A DNA stretch of 26,668 nucleotides from the NCBI GenBank assembly GCA_036490795.1, contig DASXDG010000379.1:1-26668 (forward strand), in the 5' to 3' direction. This stretch comes from JAFARZ01 sp036490795. Lineage in GTDB: Bacteria > Actinomycetota > Actinomycetes > Streptosporangiales > Streptosporangiaceae. Each line of letters opens with the position of its first letter. Within the stretch, counting starts at the first letter, position 1. The notes beneath the pieces were generated by a model. It was not told where the DNA came from and did not search any database. It saw nothing but the letters and a program-made list of their open reading frames with translations. Made by a program: the position numbers and the translations under genes. This document shows positions 7,308 to 15,241 of this stretch, in pieces.

Positions 7308-8486
7308 ATGGGCATTCTTAGTTTCAGCCCCTGGAATCTACGGCAGATAAATAGTCCGGCCGGCCTCAGTGCCGGCGTCACCGACAGCCCGGCCGCGGCC
7401 GGCGACCCGTTCGCATGCCTATTCGGCAGCCAGCAGCACATCGGCTACCTGGATGAGGCAGGCCTGGTTCACGATTGCTGGTACGACGGCGCCCGCGGTC
7501 GCTGGAATCATCAGCAGGTCAACGGCCAGGACGGCGCTACCAACGGTCCCCCCGCGGTGGGCGGCCCGTTCATCTGGACCGCGGGCCTCGAGCAGCACTT
7601 CACCTACCGGACCGCGGACGGTGTCATCTGCGACTCCTGGTACGCGGCCGGCCGGTGGCATCTGCAGCGGATCACCGGGCCAGAAGGGCTCACCCGCGGC
7701 CCTGCCGCGGCCGCTGACCCGTTCGCCGGCGTCTTCGCCAACCAGCCGCACATCGCCTACCTCGATGAGAGCGGGCTCGTGCAGGACTGCTGGTACGAGA
7801 GCGGCGGCTGGAACCTGCAGCAGATCAACGGCGACGGCGGGCTCACCCGCGGGTCGCTGGCCTGCGGCGGACCGTTCATCTGGATGGCGGGCGCCGCACA
7901 GCAGCATTTCACCTACTACGACACCGCGGGGACCATCCACGACTCGTGGTTCGACGGCGAAAGGTGGAACCTCCAGCACATCAACGGCGCGGGCGGTCTC
8001 ACCGACGGGCCGCGCGCGGCAAGGCTTCCGTCTGTCCGCGTGCACGGCGATCAGCAGCATTGCTGCTACCTCGGACGCGCCTCGCTCGCGGACGAGGAAG
8101 GCATCATCCATGACGCGTGGTTCGATGGCGCGAAGGAGCGGTGGAACCTCCAGCAGATCAACGGGGACGGCGGGCTGACCCCGGGACCTGCCGCGGTCAG
8201 TGGCCCGTCCGCCTCGGTGTTCAGCCCGCAGTCGCCGTCGTCTCAGGCCGGGTTGCATGTTACCTACACCGATAGCGCGGGCGCCGTGTGCGACTCCTGG
8301 TTCGACTCGCGGGTGAGCTCGTGGAACCTGCGCTGGGTGACCGGCGCGGATAGCGCCACAGAAGGCCCCCCGGCAGCGGGAGCACCGTGCGTGTGGACCG
8401 CGGGCGCCAGCCAGCAGCACTTCACTTACCGGACCGGTGGCGGAGCCATCTACGACGCCTGGTTCAACGCCGCGGCGCCCAGCTAG
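7308..8486 (+). CDS. Seven-bladed beta-propeller lectin-like protein
   Basis: A 392-residue protein made entirely of seven repeats, each starting W(N/H)L or WNH at residues 9, 66, 117, 168, 220, 279 and 339. The consensus is WNLQQINGDGGLTRGP, then a hydrophobic strand, then QQHFTY and DSWFDG. Seven repeats with Trp-rich strands resemble the PLL-type bacterial fucose-binding propeller lectins, so sugar binding is inferred. Blades 1 and 3 share DPFA..F and YLDE.GLV.DCWY; blades 2, 4 and 7 share PF.W.AG...QHFTY. This suggests growth by duplication of a two-blade unit. There is no signal peptide or membrane segment. It sits 69 bases after accD on the same strand and converges with prcA. Its exact ligand and role are unknown. 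Confidence 0.8.
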   Translation: MGILSFSPWNLRQINSPAGLSAGVTDSPAAAGDPFACLFGSQQHIGYLDEAGLVHDCWYDGARGRWNHQQVNGQDGATNGPPAVGGPFIWTAGLEQHFTYRTADGVICDSWYAAGRWHLQRITGPEGLTRGPAAAADPFAGVFANQPHIAYLDESGLVQDCWYESGGWNLQQINGDGGLTRGSLACGGPFIWMAGAAQQHFTYYDTAGTIHDSWFDGERWNLQHINGAGGLTDGPRAARLPSVRVHGDQQHCCYLGRASLADEEGIIHDAWFDGAKERWNLQQINGDGGLTPGPAAVSGPSASVFSPQSPSSQAGLHVTYTDSAGAVCDSWFDSRVSSWNLRWVTGADSATEGPPAAGAPCVWTAGASQQHFTYRTGGGAIYDAWFNAAAPS

Positions 8487-8511
8487 GTGATCGAGGCAGG
8501 CACATCCGTCC

Positions 8512-8571
8512 GGCCAGGCAACCCCCGAAGCTGGCCATAACTAACAGTGGTGCCTCTGCCAGGGAAGGCAG
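8512..8571. terminator. Two weak hairpins in the convergent lectin/prcA gap
   Basis: GGCCAG (8512-8517) pairs with CTGGCC (8531-8536), and CTGCC (8556-8560) pairs with GGCAG (8567-8571). Both lie between two convergent stop codons, where transcription from each side must end. Neither has a U-tract, so this is a modest candidate. Confidence 0.3.
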
Positions 8572-8626
8572 TGCGATGCCAATCGCGGCCTGACACCAGC
8601 GCATGACAAACAAGCGAATTACCGCG

Positions 8627-9493
8627 CTAGCCCTGCTGGGCGTCTCCCGTGCCGGACTCGCCGTCGCTCGTGCCGGACTCGCTGGACTGGGCCTCCTCGG
8701 CGGCACGCGCCGTAGCGGCGCGGCTTTCCGCGAGCAGCTCTTCCAGCCGGGCGGCACGGATCCGGCGGAACTTCCGGTGGTCGCGGGAGCGCTCGAGGAT
8801 GGCGACCTCCAGCTGGCTCGCCGCCAGCTCGGCGCCACCGCCATTGCCGGACGCGGCGGTACCCGCCGACGTGGCCGAACCCGAGGACGACGAGGACGCG
8901 CCGCCGCCCGATGACGACGGGGCGGACAGCGCCGAGAGGGCGGCGAAGGCGGCGCCGAACGCCTCGCCCAGCGTCATGCCCTCGGAGTAGCGCTCCTTCA
9001 GCACCGCGGACACCTTGCCCACGTCTCCGCCGAAGGCGACGTACCCGCTCTCATCGGTGACCGATCCGTCGAACGTGATCCGGTAGATCTGGTCATCGTC
9101 GGGCTGGTCACCGACCTCGGCCACGACCAGCTCCACCTCGAACGGCTTGTTGCTCTCGATGAAGATCCGGCCGAGCTCCTGGGCGTAGTAGTTCGCGATG
9201 CCGCGCGCGGTGACATCGCTGCGGTCGAACTGGTACCCGATGATGTCGGCGTACGTGACGCCGGCCTTGCGCAGGTTCTCGTACTCGTTGTACCTGCCGA
9301 CCGCCGCGAACGCGATCCGGTCATACAGCTCGCTGATCTTGTGCAGCGCCTTGGACGCGTTGGGCGCCACCATCAAGATCCCGTCCGCGTACTGCAGTGC
9401 CACGCAGCTACGGCCACGCGCCACACCCTGCTGCGCGTAGCTGGCCTTGTCACGCATCTGCTGCTCAGGCGACACGTAGAACGGCATTGACAC
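8627..9493 (-). CDS. prcA: Proteasome alpha subunit
   Basis: A 288-residue alpha subunit that forms the outer gating rings of the 20S proteasome and docks Mpa. The N-terminus MSMPFYVSPEQQMRDKA and the stretches SELYDRIAFAAVGRYNEYENLRKAG and YRITFDGSV are clear PrcA signatures. About 188-225 is a Ser/Gly/Ala-rich stretch (APSSSGGGASSSSSGSAT and onward) at the place where other PrcA proteins have a short loop, which explains the extra length over the usual 250 or so. The C-terminus is another Ser/Gly/Glu-rich tail. Start is GTG 9493, with AAGGAAG eight bases upstream; an ATG two codons later is poorly spaced. It lies 51 bases after prcB and is last in the operon. Confidence 0.95.
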   Translation of the reverse strand: MSMPFYVSPEQQMRDKASYAQQGVARGRSCVALQYADGILMVAPNASKALHKISELYDRIAFAAVGRYNEYENLRKAGVTYADIIGYQFDRSDVTARGIANYYAQELGRIFIESNKPFEVELVVAEVGDQPDDDQIYRITFDGSVTDESGYVAFGGDVGKVSAVLKERYSEGMTLGEAFGAAFAALSALSAPSSSGGGASSSSSGSATSAGTAASGNGGGAELAASQLEVAILERSRDHRKFRRIRAARLEELLAESRAATARAAEEAQSSESGTSDGESGTGDAQQG

Positions 9494-9544
9494 CGCGGTA
9501 GCTTCCTTCGCTCTCGATATGGCCGCTGGTAACTGAGGCTGTGC

Positions 9545-10393
9545 TTAGCCGCCGCTCCGCAACGGAGCGACCGGTCCGTCCGGAGAAGCCATCCGGCTCT
9601 CCACTACCTGGCGGGCGTATTCCTCCGACTCCGCCTCGGACAGCCGCCGGTAGCCGTCGGCCGTCACGGTGGCGATGACGGGGAATATGCGCCTGGTCAT
9701 ATCCGGCCCGCCGGTCGCCGAGTCGTCGTCCGCCGCGTCATACAGCGACTGGACACTCGCGAGGACCGCGTCCCTGACCGACATGCCGTCGGAGTACATC
9801 TTCTTCAGCGCACCCCTGGCGAACACCGAGCCCGAGCCGATGGAGTGGAACCTGTGCTCCTCGTACGGCCCGCCCGCCACGTCATAGCTGAAGATCCGGC
9901 CCTGTCCGCTCTCCTCGTCGAAGCCGGCGAACAGCGGCACCGCGGCCAGGCCCTGCATGGCGGCCGGGAGGTTGCCACGGATCATGGTGGCCAGCCGGTT
10001 CGCCTTTCCTTCCAGCGACAGCGACCGGCCCTCGATCTTCTCGTAGTGCTCGAGCTCGACCTGGAACAGCCGGACGAAGTCCAGGCCGACGCTGGCCGCG
10101 CCGGCGATCGCGATGGCCGAGTACTCGTCGCTGCGGAACACCTTCTCGACGTCCCGCTTGGAAATCATGCTGCCGGCCGTGGCTCGCCGGTCACCGCAGA
10201 GCACGACGCCGTGGTCACACGTGGCTGCCACCAGTGTGGTGCCGTGTGGCAGCCCGTCAATCACCTCTGATCGCGCCGCGGTCGCTGGCAAGTGCCTGGC
10301 ACCGGGTAGCAGGTCGGGTGCGTACGCGGTGAGGAAGTCTGTGAACGACGGGGTTTCCCGCCCCATGAACTTAGGACTGCCCTTAGCGGCCAC
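9545..10393 (-). CDS. prcB: Proteasome beta subunit (catalytic, with propeptide)
   Basis: A 282-residue precursor of the proteolytic subunit. The propeptide ends at Gly51 and maturation exposes Thr52 (HG|TTLVAATCDHGVVLCGDRRAT), the N-terminal nucleophile; Lys and Asp/Arg residues of the family active site follow in GDRRATAG and SKRDVEKVF. The inner rings of the 20S core consist of this subunit. Start GTG 10393 has GGGAGG five bases upstream. About 96 bases separate it from pup and 51 from prcA, consistent with one transcript. Confidence 0.96.
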   Translation of the reverse strand: MAAKGSPKFMGRETPSFTDFLTAYAPDLLPGARHLPATAARSEVIDGLPHGTTLVAATCDHGVVLCGDRRATAGSMISKRDVEKVFRSDEYSAIAIAGAASVGLDFVRLFQVELEHYEKIEGRSLSLEGKANRLATMIRGNLPAAMQGLAAVPLFAGFDEESGQGRIFSYDVAGGPYEEHRFHSIGSGSVFARGALKKMYSDGMSVRDAVLASVQSLYDAADDDSATGGPDMTRRIFPVIATVTADGYRRLSEAESEEYARQVVESRMASPDGPVAPLRSGG

Positions 10394-10489
10394 ACGCGCC
10401 TCCCATCGGTGCCAGCAACGATCCTCTCATCAGACCCTACTGCCACGTCGTACACGGAATTTACGGTCGGTTGTCCGCCTACGGCGAAC

Positions 10490-10699
10490 TCACTGACCGC
10501 CCTTCTGCACGTACGAGCGGACGAACTCCTCGGCGTTCTCTTCGAGAACCTCGTCGATCTCGTCCAGGATGGCGTCCACGTCGTCGGACAGCTTCTCGTG
10601 CCGTTCCCGCGATTCCTCGCTGGTACCGGCCTCGGTCTCCTCGGTCTCCTCGGCGCGCCGCGTAGTCTGCCGCTGCCCGCCCGTGTCCTTGGTTGCCAT
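10490..10699 (-). CDS. pup: Prokaryotic ubiquitin-like protein Pup
   Basis: A 69-residue, highly acidic, probably disordered protein that is attached to lysines of target proteins to mark them for the proteasome. The sequence starts MATKDTGGQRQ and ends SYVQKGGQ. The terminal Gln must be deamidated to Glu by Dop before PafA can ligate it. The region VDAILDEIDEVLEENAEEFVRS forms the helix that binds the Mpa coiled coil. GGAGG (plus-strand CCTCC 10707-10711) lies seven bases before ATG 10699 and decides the start; the frame is open 18 codons further upstream but that has no support. Confidence 0.96.
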   Translation of the reverse strand: MATKDTGGQRQTTRRAEETEETEAGTSEESRERHEKLSDDVDAILDEIDEVLEENAEEFVRSYVQKGGQ

Positions 10700-10781
10700 A
10701 TCAGTACCTCCGTCTTCCCCAACGCTATCGTCACCCGCTAGAGTCCCGCCCAATCCTCATTGCCGAAAACGGTACAGACTA

Positions 10782-12494
10782 TTAATGCCCGGACCCGCCT
10801 CCGAGCGCCTGCCCCGCGCTCGTGAGCCAAAGGGCCCCGGCGAGCCAACGGGCCGCGGTGCTGCCTGGACTGAGGAGCGTGGGAGCGCAGCGACTGAGCG
10901 ACGGGGGAAGGCGGCACCTAAAGGCGGCCCGGAGGCGAGCCGGGGCCAGATCGGCCCGGGGCCAGATCGGCCCGGGGCCAGATAAGGACGTGAGAGCCGC
11001 GACCAGCTCTGTCGCGGTCTTGGACTTGTCCAGCAGCTCGCCGACGTGAGCGCGGGTGCCGCGGAGCGGCTCCAGGGTGGGGACCCGCTGCAGGGACTCA
11101 CGGCCGGGTATGTCGAAGATCACGCTGTCCCAGGACGCGGCGGCTACCGCCTCCGGATACTGGCGCAGGCACCGGCCGCGGAAGAACGCCCTGGTGTCCT
11201 CAGGAGGGTTGTCGATGGCACGCTGGACCGCGTCCTCGTCGGTGAGGCGGATCATCCGGCCACGGGCCGCCAGGCGGTTGTACAGGCCACGTTCCTGGCG
11301 CACATCGGAGTACTGCAGGTCCACCAGCTGAAGCCGCGGGTGATCCCAGGCCAGGCCGTCCCTGGACCGGTATCCTTCGAGCAGTTCGAGCTTGGCCACC
11401 CAGTCCAGTTCCCTGGACAGCTGCATCGGGTCGTCGGCCAGCCGGATGAGCACGCTCTCCCAGCGGGCGAGCACGTCAGCGGTGATCGGGTCCACGTCCG
11501 AGCCGAACCGGTCCTCGGTGTACTTGCGGGCCAGCTCCAGGTACTCGCACTGGAGCTGGATCGCGGTCATCTTGCGGCCGTCGCGCAGCGTCATCAGCCG
11601 CTTGAGCCCAGGGTCGTGCGAGACCGCGCGGAGCTCGGCGACCGGTGTGTCGACCGACAGGTCGACACCGAAGAACTTGTCCTCGATCATCGCCAGCACC
11701 AGCGAGGTCGTGCCCACCTTGAGGTAGGTGCTGACCTCGCTCATGTTCGCGTCGCCGATGATCACGTGCAGGCGGCGGTACTTCTCCGGGTCCGCGTGCG
11801 GCTCGTCCCTGGTGTTGATGATCGGCCGCTTGAGCGTCGTCTCCAGGCCGACCTCGACCTCGAAGAAGTCCGCACGCTGGCTGATCTGGAAGCCCGATCC
11901 CCTGCCGTCGGCGCCGATGCCCACCCGGCCGGCCCCGCACACCACCTGGCGGGAGACGAAGAACGGGGTGAGGAACCTGACGATGTCGGCGAACGGCGTG
12001 GACCGCTTCATCAGGTAGTTCTCGTGGCACCCGTACGAGGCACCCTTGTTGTCGGTGTTGTGCTTGTACAGCTGGATGGGCGCGGTGCCGGGGACGGTGG
12101 CGGCCTTGGCGGCGGCCTCGGCCATGATCCGTTCCCCCGCCTTATCCCAGATCACCACCGACAGCGGATTCGTGCATTCTGGCGACGAATACTCGGGATG
12201 AGCGTGGTCCACGTACAGCCGGCCGCCGTTGGTGAGGATCACGTTGGCCAGGCCCAGATCCTCGTCGGTGAGCTGAGAAGAGTCCGCCGACTCGCGGGCC
12301 AGGTCGAACCCGCGCGCGTCGCGCAGCGGGTTCTCCTCCTCGAAGTCCCACCTGGCCCGCCTGGCCTTGGCGGCCGTGGCCGCCTGGTAGGCGTTGACGA
12401 TCTGCGACGAAGTCACCATCGCGTTGGCACCGGGCTGCCCGGGCACAGAGATGCCGTATTCGGTCTCGGTACCCATCACGCGCAGAACGCTCAT
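10782..12494 (-). CDS. dop: Depupylase / deamidase of Pup, with unusual C-terminal tail
   Basis: Dop hydrolyses the Pup C-terminal amide (activation) and the Pup-lysine bond (removal), using ATP in a glutamine-synthetase-like fold. GTETEYG (8-14) and the catalytic Asp96 in RLYVDHAHPEYSSPE are present, as are QLYKHNTDNKGASYG and EPLRGTRAHVG near the normal end. Family members stop about where this protein reads VAALTSL (about 498-504). Here the frame continues for roughly 67 Pro/Ala/Arg/Leu-rich residues, starting in a 16-bp tandem repeat (10942-10983). The tail resembles nothing I know and may be translated intergenic DNA after loss of the stop. Start ATG 12494; a second ATG six codons on is possible. 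Confidence 0.93.
   Translation of the reverse strand: MSVLRVMGTETEYGISVPGQPGANAMVTSSQIVNAYQAATAAKARRARWDFEEENPLRDARGFDLARESADSSQLTDEDLGLANVILTNGGRLYVDHAHPEYSSPECTNPLSVVIWDKAGERIMAEAAAKAATVPGTAPIQLYKHNTDNKGASYGCHENYLMKRSTPFADIVRFLTPFFVSRQVVCGAGRVGIGADGRGSGFQISQRADFFEVEVGLETTLKRPIINTRDEPHADPEKYRRLHVIIGDANMSEVSTYLKVGTTSLVLAMIEDKFFGVDLSVDTPVAELRAVSHDPGLKRLMTLRDGRKMTAIQLQCEYLELARKYTEDRFGSDVDPITADVLARWESVLIRLADDPMQLSRELDWVAKLELLEGYRSRDGLAWDHPRLQLVDLQYSDVRQERGLYNRLAARGRMIRLTDEDAVQRAIDNPPEDTRAFFRGRCLRQYPEAVAAASWDSVIFDIPGRESLQRVPTLEPLRGTRAHVGELLDKSKTATELVAALTSLSGPGPIWPRADLAPARLRAAFRCRLPPSLSRCAPTLLSPGSTAARWLAGALWLTSAGQALGGGSGH
10942..10983. repeat. 16-bp tandem repeat at the dop 3' end
   Basis: The unit GGGGCCAGATCGGCCC occurs at 10942-10957 and 10958-10973, followed by a partial third copy, GGGGCCAGAT, at 10974-10983. 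The unit is not a multiple of three, so a gain or loss of one copy would shift the reading frame of the dop tail. Confidence 0.8.
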
Positions 12495-12527
12495 GAAGGC
12501 AGCCTAATGCCTTCACTGGACGCAGCA

Positions 12528-14306
12528 TCACAGATACTGGCCGGTGTTGGCTACCGTGTCGATCGAACGGCCGGCTTCCGTGCCGCTCTTCCCGGAGACC
12601 AGCGTCCTGATGTAGACGATCCGCTCGCCCTTCTTGCCGGAGATGCGAGCCCAGTCGTCGGGGTTCGTGGTGTTGGGCAGATCCTCGTTCTCGCTGAACT
12701 CATCCACGCAGGCAGCGAGCAGGTGGGCGACCCTGATGCCCTTCTGTCCGGTGTCCAGGAACTCCTTGATCGCCATCTTCTTCGCCCGCGCCACGATGTT
12801 CTCGATCATCGCGCCGGAGTTGAAGTCCTTGAAGTACAGCACTTCCTTGTCACCGTTGGCGTAGGTGACCTCAAGGAACCTGTTCTCCTCCGACTCGGTG
12901 TACATCCGCTCGACCACGCGCTGGATCATGGCGACCACGGTGGCGGCGGCGGAGCCGCCGTGCTCGTTCACGTCGTCCGGGTGCAGCGGCAGCTCGGCGA
13001 GCACGTACTTGGAGAAGATGTCCTTGGCCGCTTCCGCGTCCGGACGCTCGATCTTGATCTTGACGTCGAGCCGTCCCGGGCGCAGGATCGCCGGGTCGAT
13101 CATGTCCTCGCGGTTGGAGGCTCCGATCACGATGACGTTCTCCAGGCCCTCCACGCCGTCGATCTCCGACAGCAGCTGGGGCACGATCGTGTTCTCCACG
13201 TCCGAGGAGACACCGGAACCGCGGGTGCGGAAGATCGAGTCCATCTCGTCGAAGAACACGATGACCGGCATGCCCTCCGAAGCCTTTTCCCTGGCCCGCT
13301 GGAAGACCAGGCGGATGTGCCGCTCGGTCTCGCCCACGTACTTGTTCAGCAGCTCCGGGCCCTTGATGTTCAGGAAGAAGCTCTTCCCCACCTTCGCCTC
13401 GTCGGAGTTGGCCGTCGCCTTCGCCACCTGCTTGGCCAGCGAATTGGCCACCGCCTTGGCGATCAGCGTCTTGCCGCAGCCGGGCGGGCCGTAGAGCAGC
13501 ACACCCTTCGGCGGCCGCAGCTTGTGCTCCTTGAACAGGTCGGCGTGCAGGTAGGGCAGTTCGATGGCATCCCTGATCTGCTCGATCTGGCCGGCCAGGC
13601 CACCGATGTCGTGGTACTGGATGTCCGGGACCTCTTCGAGGATGAGCTCCTCGACCTCGGCCTTGGGGATGCGCTCGTACACATAGCCCGAACGCGGTTC
13701 GAGCAGCAGCGAGTCACCTGCCCGCAGCGTCTCGCCGTGCAGCACCGGCTCGGCCAGCCGGACCACGCGCTCCTCGTCGGCGTGCGAGATGACCAGCGCC
13801 CGCTCGGCGTCGGCGAGCACTTCCTTGAGCATGACGATCTCGCCAACCGTCTCATAGCCCTGCGCGATGACGACGTTGAGCGCCTCGTTGAGCACGACTT
13901 CCTGGCCGGGCCGCAGCTCGTCGAGCTCGACGTTCGGCGAGATGTTGACGCGCATCTTGCGGCCGCCGGTGAACACGTCCGCGGTCCCGTCCTCGGCCGG
14001 GGCAAGAAATATGCCGAAGCCGGACGGCGGCTGCGCCAGCCGGTCCACTTCTTCCTTCAGCGCGACGATCTGGTCCCGCGCCTCGCGCAACGTGGCGGAC
14101 ATCCGCTCGTTCTGGGACGTCACCCCCGTGAGGCTCGCCTCGGTCTCATGCAGCCGGTCCTCGAGCATCCGGACCTGCCGCGGCGAATCCTGCAGCCGAC
14201 GACGCAGTACCGCGATCTCCTCATCGAGGAAGGCGATCTGCGCGGTAAGGCTTTTAACCTCATCGTCGTGCCGCGAGGCTCGCCCGTTCTCGTCTCTGGT
14301 GGCCAC
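12528..14306 (-). CDS. mpa: Proteasomal AAA+ ATPase Mpa/ARC
   Basis: The unfoldase that recognises pupylated proteins and threads them into PrcAB. From the chosen start it has 592 residues: an N-terminal coiled coil (about 12-95), two OB folds (about 96-230), then the AAA module with Walker A GPPGCGKT (274-281), Walker B VIVFFDEMD (about 348-356) and an arginine-finger region near ILRPGRLD. The C-terminus TGQYL is the known proteasome-docking motif. I chose GTG 14306 because GGGAGG lies eight bases upstream; a GTG nine bases earlier (14315) overlaps that ribosome site. The gene follows trmI after 109 bases that contain a long inverted repeat, so it may have its own promoter. It is also called arc. 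Confidence 0.95.
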   Translation of the reverse strand: MATRDENGRASRHDDEVKSLTAQIAFLDEEIAVLRRRLQDSPRQVRMLEDRLHETEASLTGVTSQNERMSATLREARDQIVALKEEVDRLAQPPSGFGIFLAPAEDGTADVFTGGRKMRVNISPNVELDELRPGQEVVLNEALNVVIAQGYETVGEIVMLKEVLADAERALVISHADEERVVRLAEPVLHGETLRAGDSLLLEPRSGYVYERIPKAEVEELILEEVPDIQYHDIGGLAGQIEQIRDAIELPYLHADLFKEHKLRPPKGVLLYGPPGCGKTLIAKAVANSLAKQVAKATANSDEAKVGKSFFLNIKGPELLNKYVGETERHIRLVFQRAREKASEGMPVIVFFDEMDSIFRTRGSGVSSDVENTIVPQLLSEIDGVEGLENVIVIGASNREDMIDPAILRPGRLDVKIKIERPDAEAAKDIFSKYVLAELPLHPDDVNEHGGSAAATVVAMIQRVVERMYTESEENRFLEVTYANGDKEVLYFKDFNSGAMIENIVARAKKMAIKEFLDTGQKGIRVAHLLAACVDEFSENEDLPNTTNPDDWARISGKKGERIVYIRTLVSGKSGTEAGRSIDTVANTGQYL

Positions 14307-14342
14307 GGCCCTCACCTCCCTTTCGATCCCGCTAACTAGACA

Positions 14343-14404
14343 TTACCTATCCAACGGCATTCCCTAACCTGCCGGCACCGTGATTACGCATCCCGGATAG
14401 GTAA
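14343..14404. promoter_or_regulatory. 10-bp inverted repeat upstream of mpa
   Basis: TTACCTATCC (14343-14352) and GGATAGGTAA (14395-14404) are exact reverse complements 42 bases apart, in the gap between trmI and mpa. On the minus strand the first arm reads GGATAGGTAA and is followed by AT-rich TGTCTAGTTAG, a plausible mpa core-promoter area. The AT-rich arms stand out from the surrounding DNA. Paired operator sites for looping are an inference. Confidence 0.4.
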
Positions 14405-14415
14405 CACACGGATTG

Positions 14416-15234
14416 TTATGACTGACTGCTGGTCGGCCTGCGACGGCGCGGAGCTGGGGTAACGCCCGGCGCGAGCCGCCGCGCGGTGACCAGGAAGCCC
14501 GTATGGCCGACCATGCGATGCTCTGGGCGAACAGCAAGTCCTTCGACATGCCAGCCGCGGACCATGGATTCCCACGCGTACGGCTCGTCGAACGACCCCT
14601 GCTCGCGCAAAGTTTCCACAGTGCGGGAGAGCTGAGTCGTGGTGGCGACGTAACAGCAGGCCAGTCCGCCGGGAATCAGCGCGGTAGCCGCCGCGTCCGC
14701 GTAATCCCACGGCGCCAGCATGTCGAGCACGACGCGATCGAAGTAGTTCTCCGTAGGCTGGAGCTCGCCGGTGATGAGCTTCCACGTCGCCGGAGCGCTA
14801 CCGAAAAACTCGGTAACGTTACGCAACGCGATCTCCGCGAAGTCGGCACGGCGCTCGTAGGAGACGAGTTCGCCCTCGGGACCGATCGCGCGGATCAGCC
14901 ATGAGCTCAGCGCGCCCGAGCCCGCGCCCGCCTCCAGCACCTTCGCGCCGGGGAAGATGTCGGCCTGCGCGACGATCTGCGCGGCGTCCTTGGGATAGAC
15001 GACCGCGGCGCCGCGCTTCATCGCGAGCGTGTAGTCGGCGAGCAGCGGCTTGAACACCACATACGGAGTGCCGCCGATCGATTTCACTACGTTGCCGTCG
15101 GGACCGCCGATGATGTCGTCGTGCGCGAGCGCACCGCGATGGGTGTGGAAGACACCGCCCTCGCGCAAAGTGAGCAGGTGCTTACGGCCCTTGGGGTCGG
15201 TCAGCTGGATGAGGTCGCCGGGCTGGAGAGGCAT
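14416..15234 (-). CDS. trmI: tRNA (adenine-58-N1)-methyltransferase
   Basis: A 272-residue SAM-dependent enzyme that methylates A58 in the tRNA T-loop, which stabilises tRNA folding. The SAM motif VLEAGAGSGALSSWL (99-113) and the acidic residue at 127 in VSYERR are visible, and Asp171 in VVLDMLAPWDYADA matches the proposed catalytic position of the Mycobacterium homologue. Start ATG 15234 (MPLQPGDLIQL) was chosen because the upstream extension lies inside the M50 gene and is not family-like. It begins seven bases after the M50 stop, so the two are probably co-transcribed. The neighbourhood with mpa and a RecB-like gene is conserved in actinobacteria. Confidence 0.93.
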   Translation of the reverse strand: MPLQPGDLIQLTDPKGRKHLLTLREGGVFHTHRGALAHDDIIGGPDGNVVKSIGGTPYVVFKPLLADYTLAMKRGAAVVYPKDAAQIVAQADIFPGAKVLEAGAGSGALSSWLIRAIGPEGELVSYERRADFAEIALRNVTEFFGSAPATWKLITGELQPTENYFDRVVLDMLAPWDYADAAATALIPGGLACCYVATTTQLSRTVETLREQGSFDEPYAWESMVRGWHVEGLAVRPEHRMVGHTGFLVTARRLAPGVTPAPRRRRPTSSQS

Positions 15235-15241
15235 TGGGCTT

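Noticed and set aside
8512..8571. Strong Rho-independent terminator between the lectin and prcA genes
   Set aside because: The stems are only five to six base pairs and no U-tract follows; it is kept only as a weak candidate.
10700..10753. Longer Pup reading back to 10753
   Set aside because: GGAGG sits seven bases before ATG 10699, and family members start with an MATKDTG- or MAQEQT-like sequence; the extra 18 residues are unsupported.
11046..14339. A plus-strand open frame of about 1097 codons opposite dop and mpa
   Set aside because: It is the mirror of two well-supported minus-strand genes in GC-rich DNA. Its product has His/Arg/Val-rich composition and no family features.
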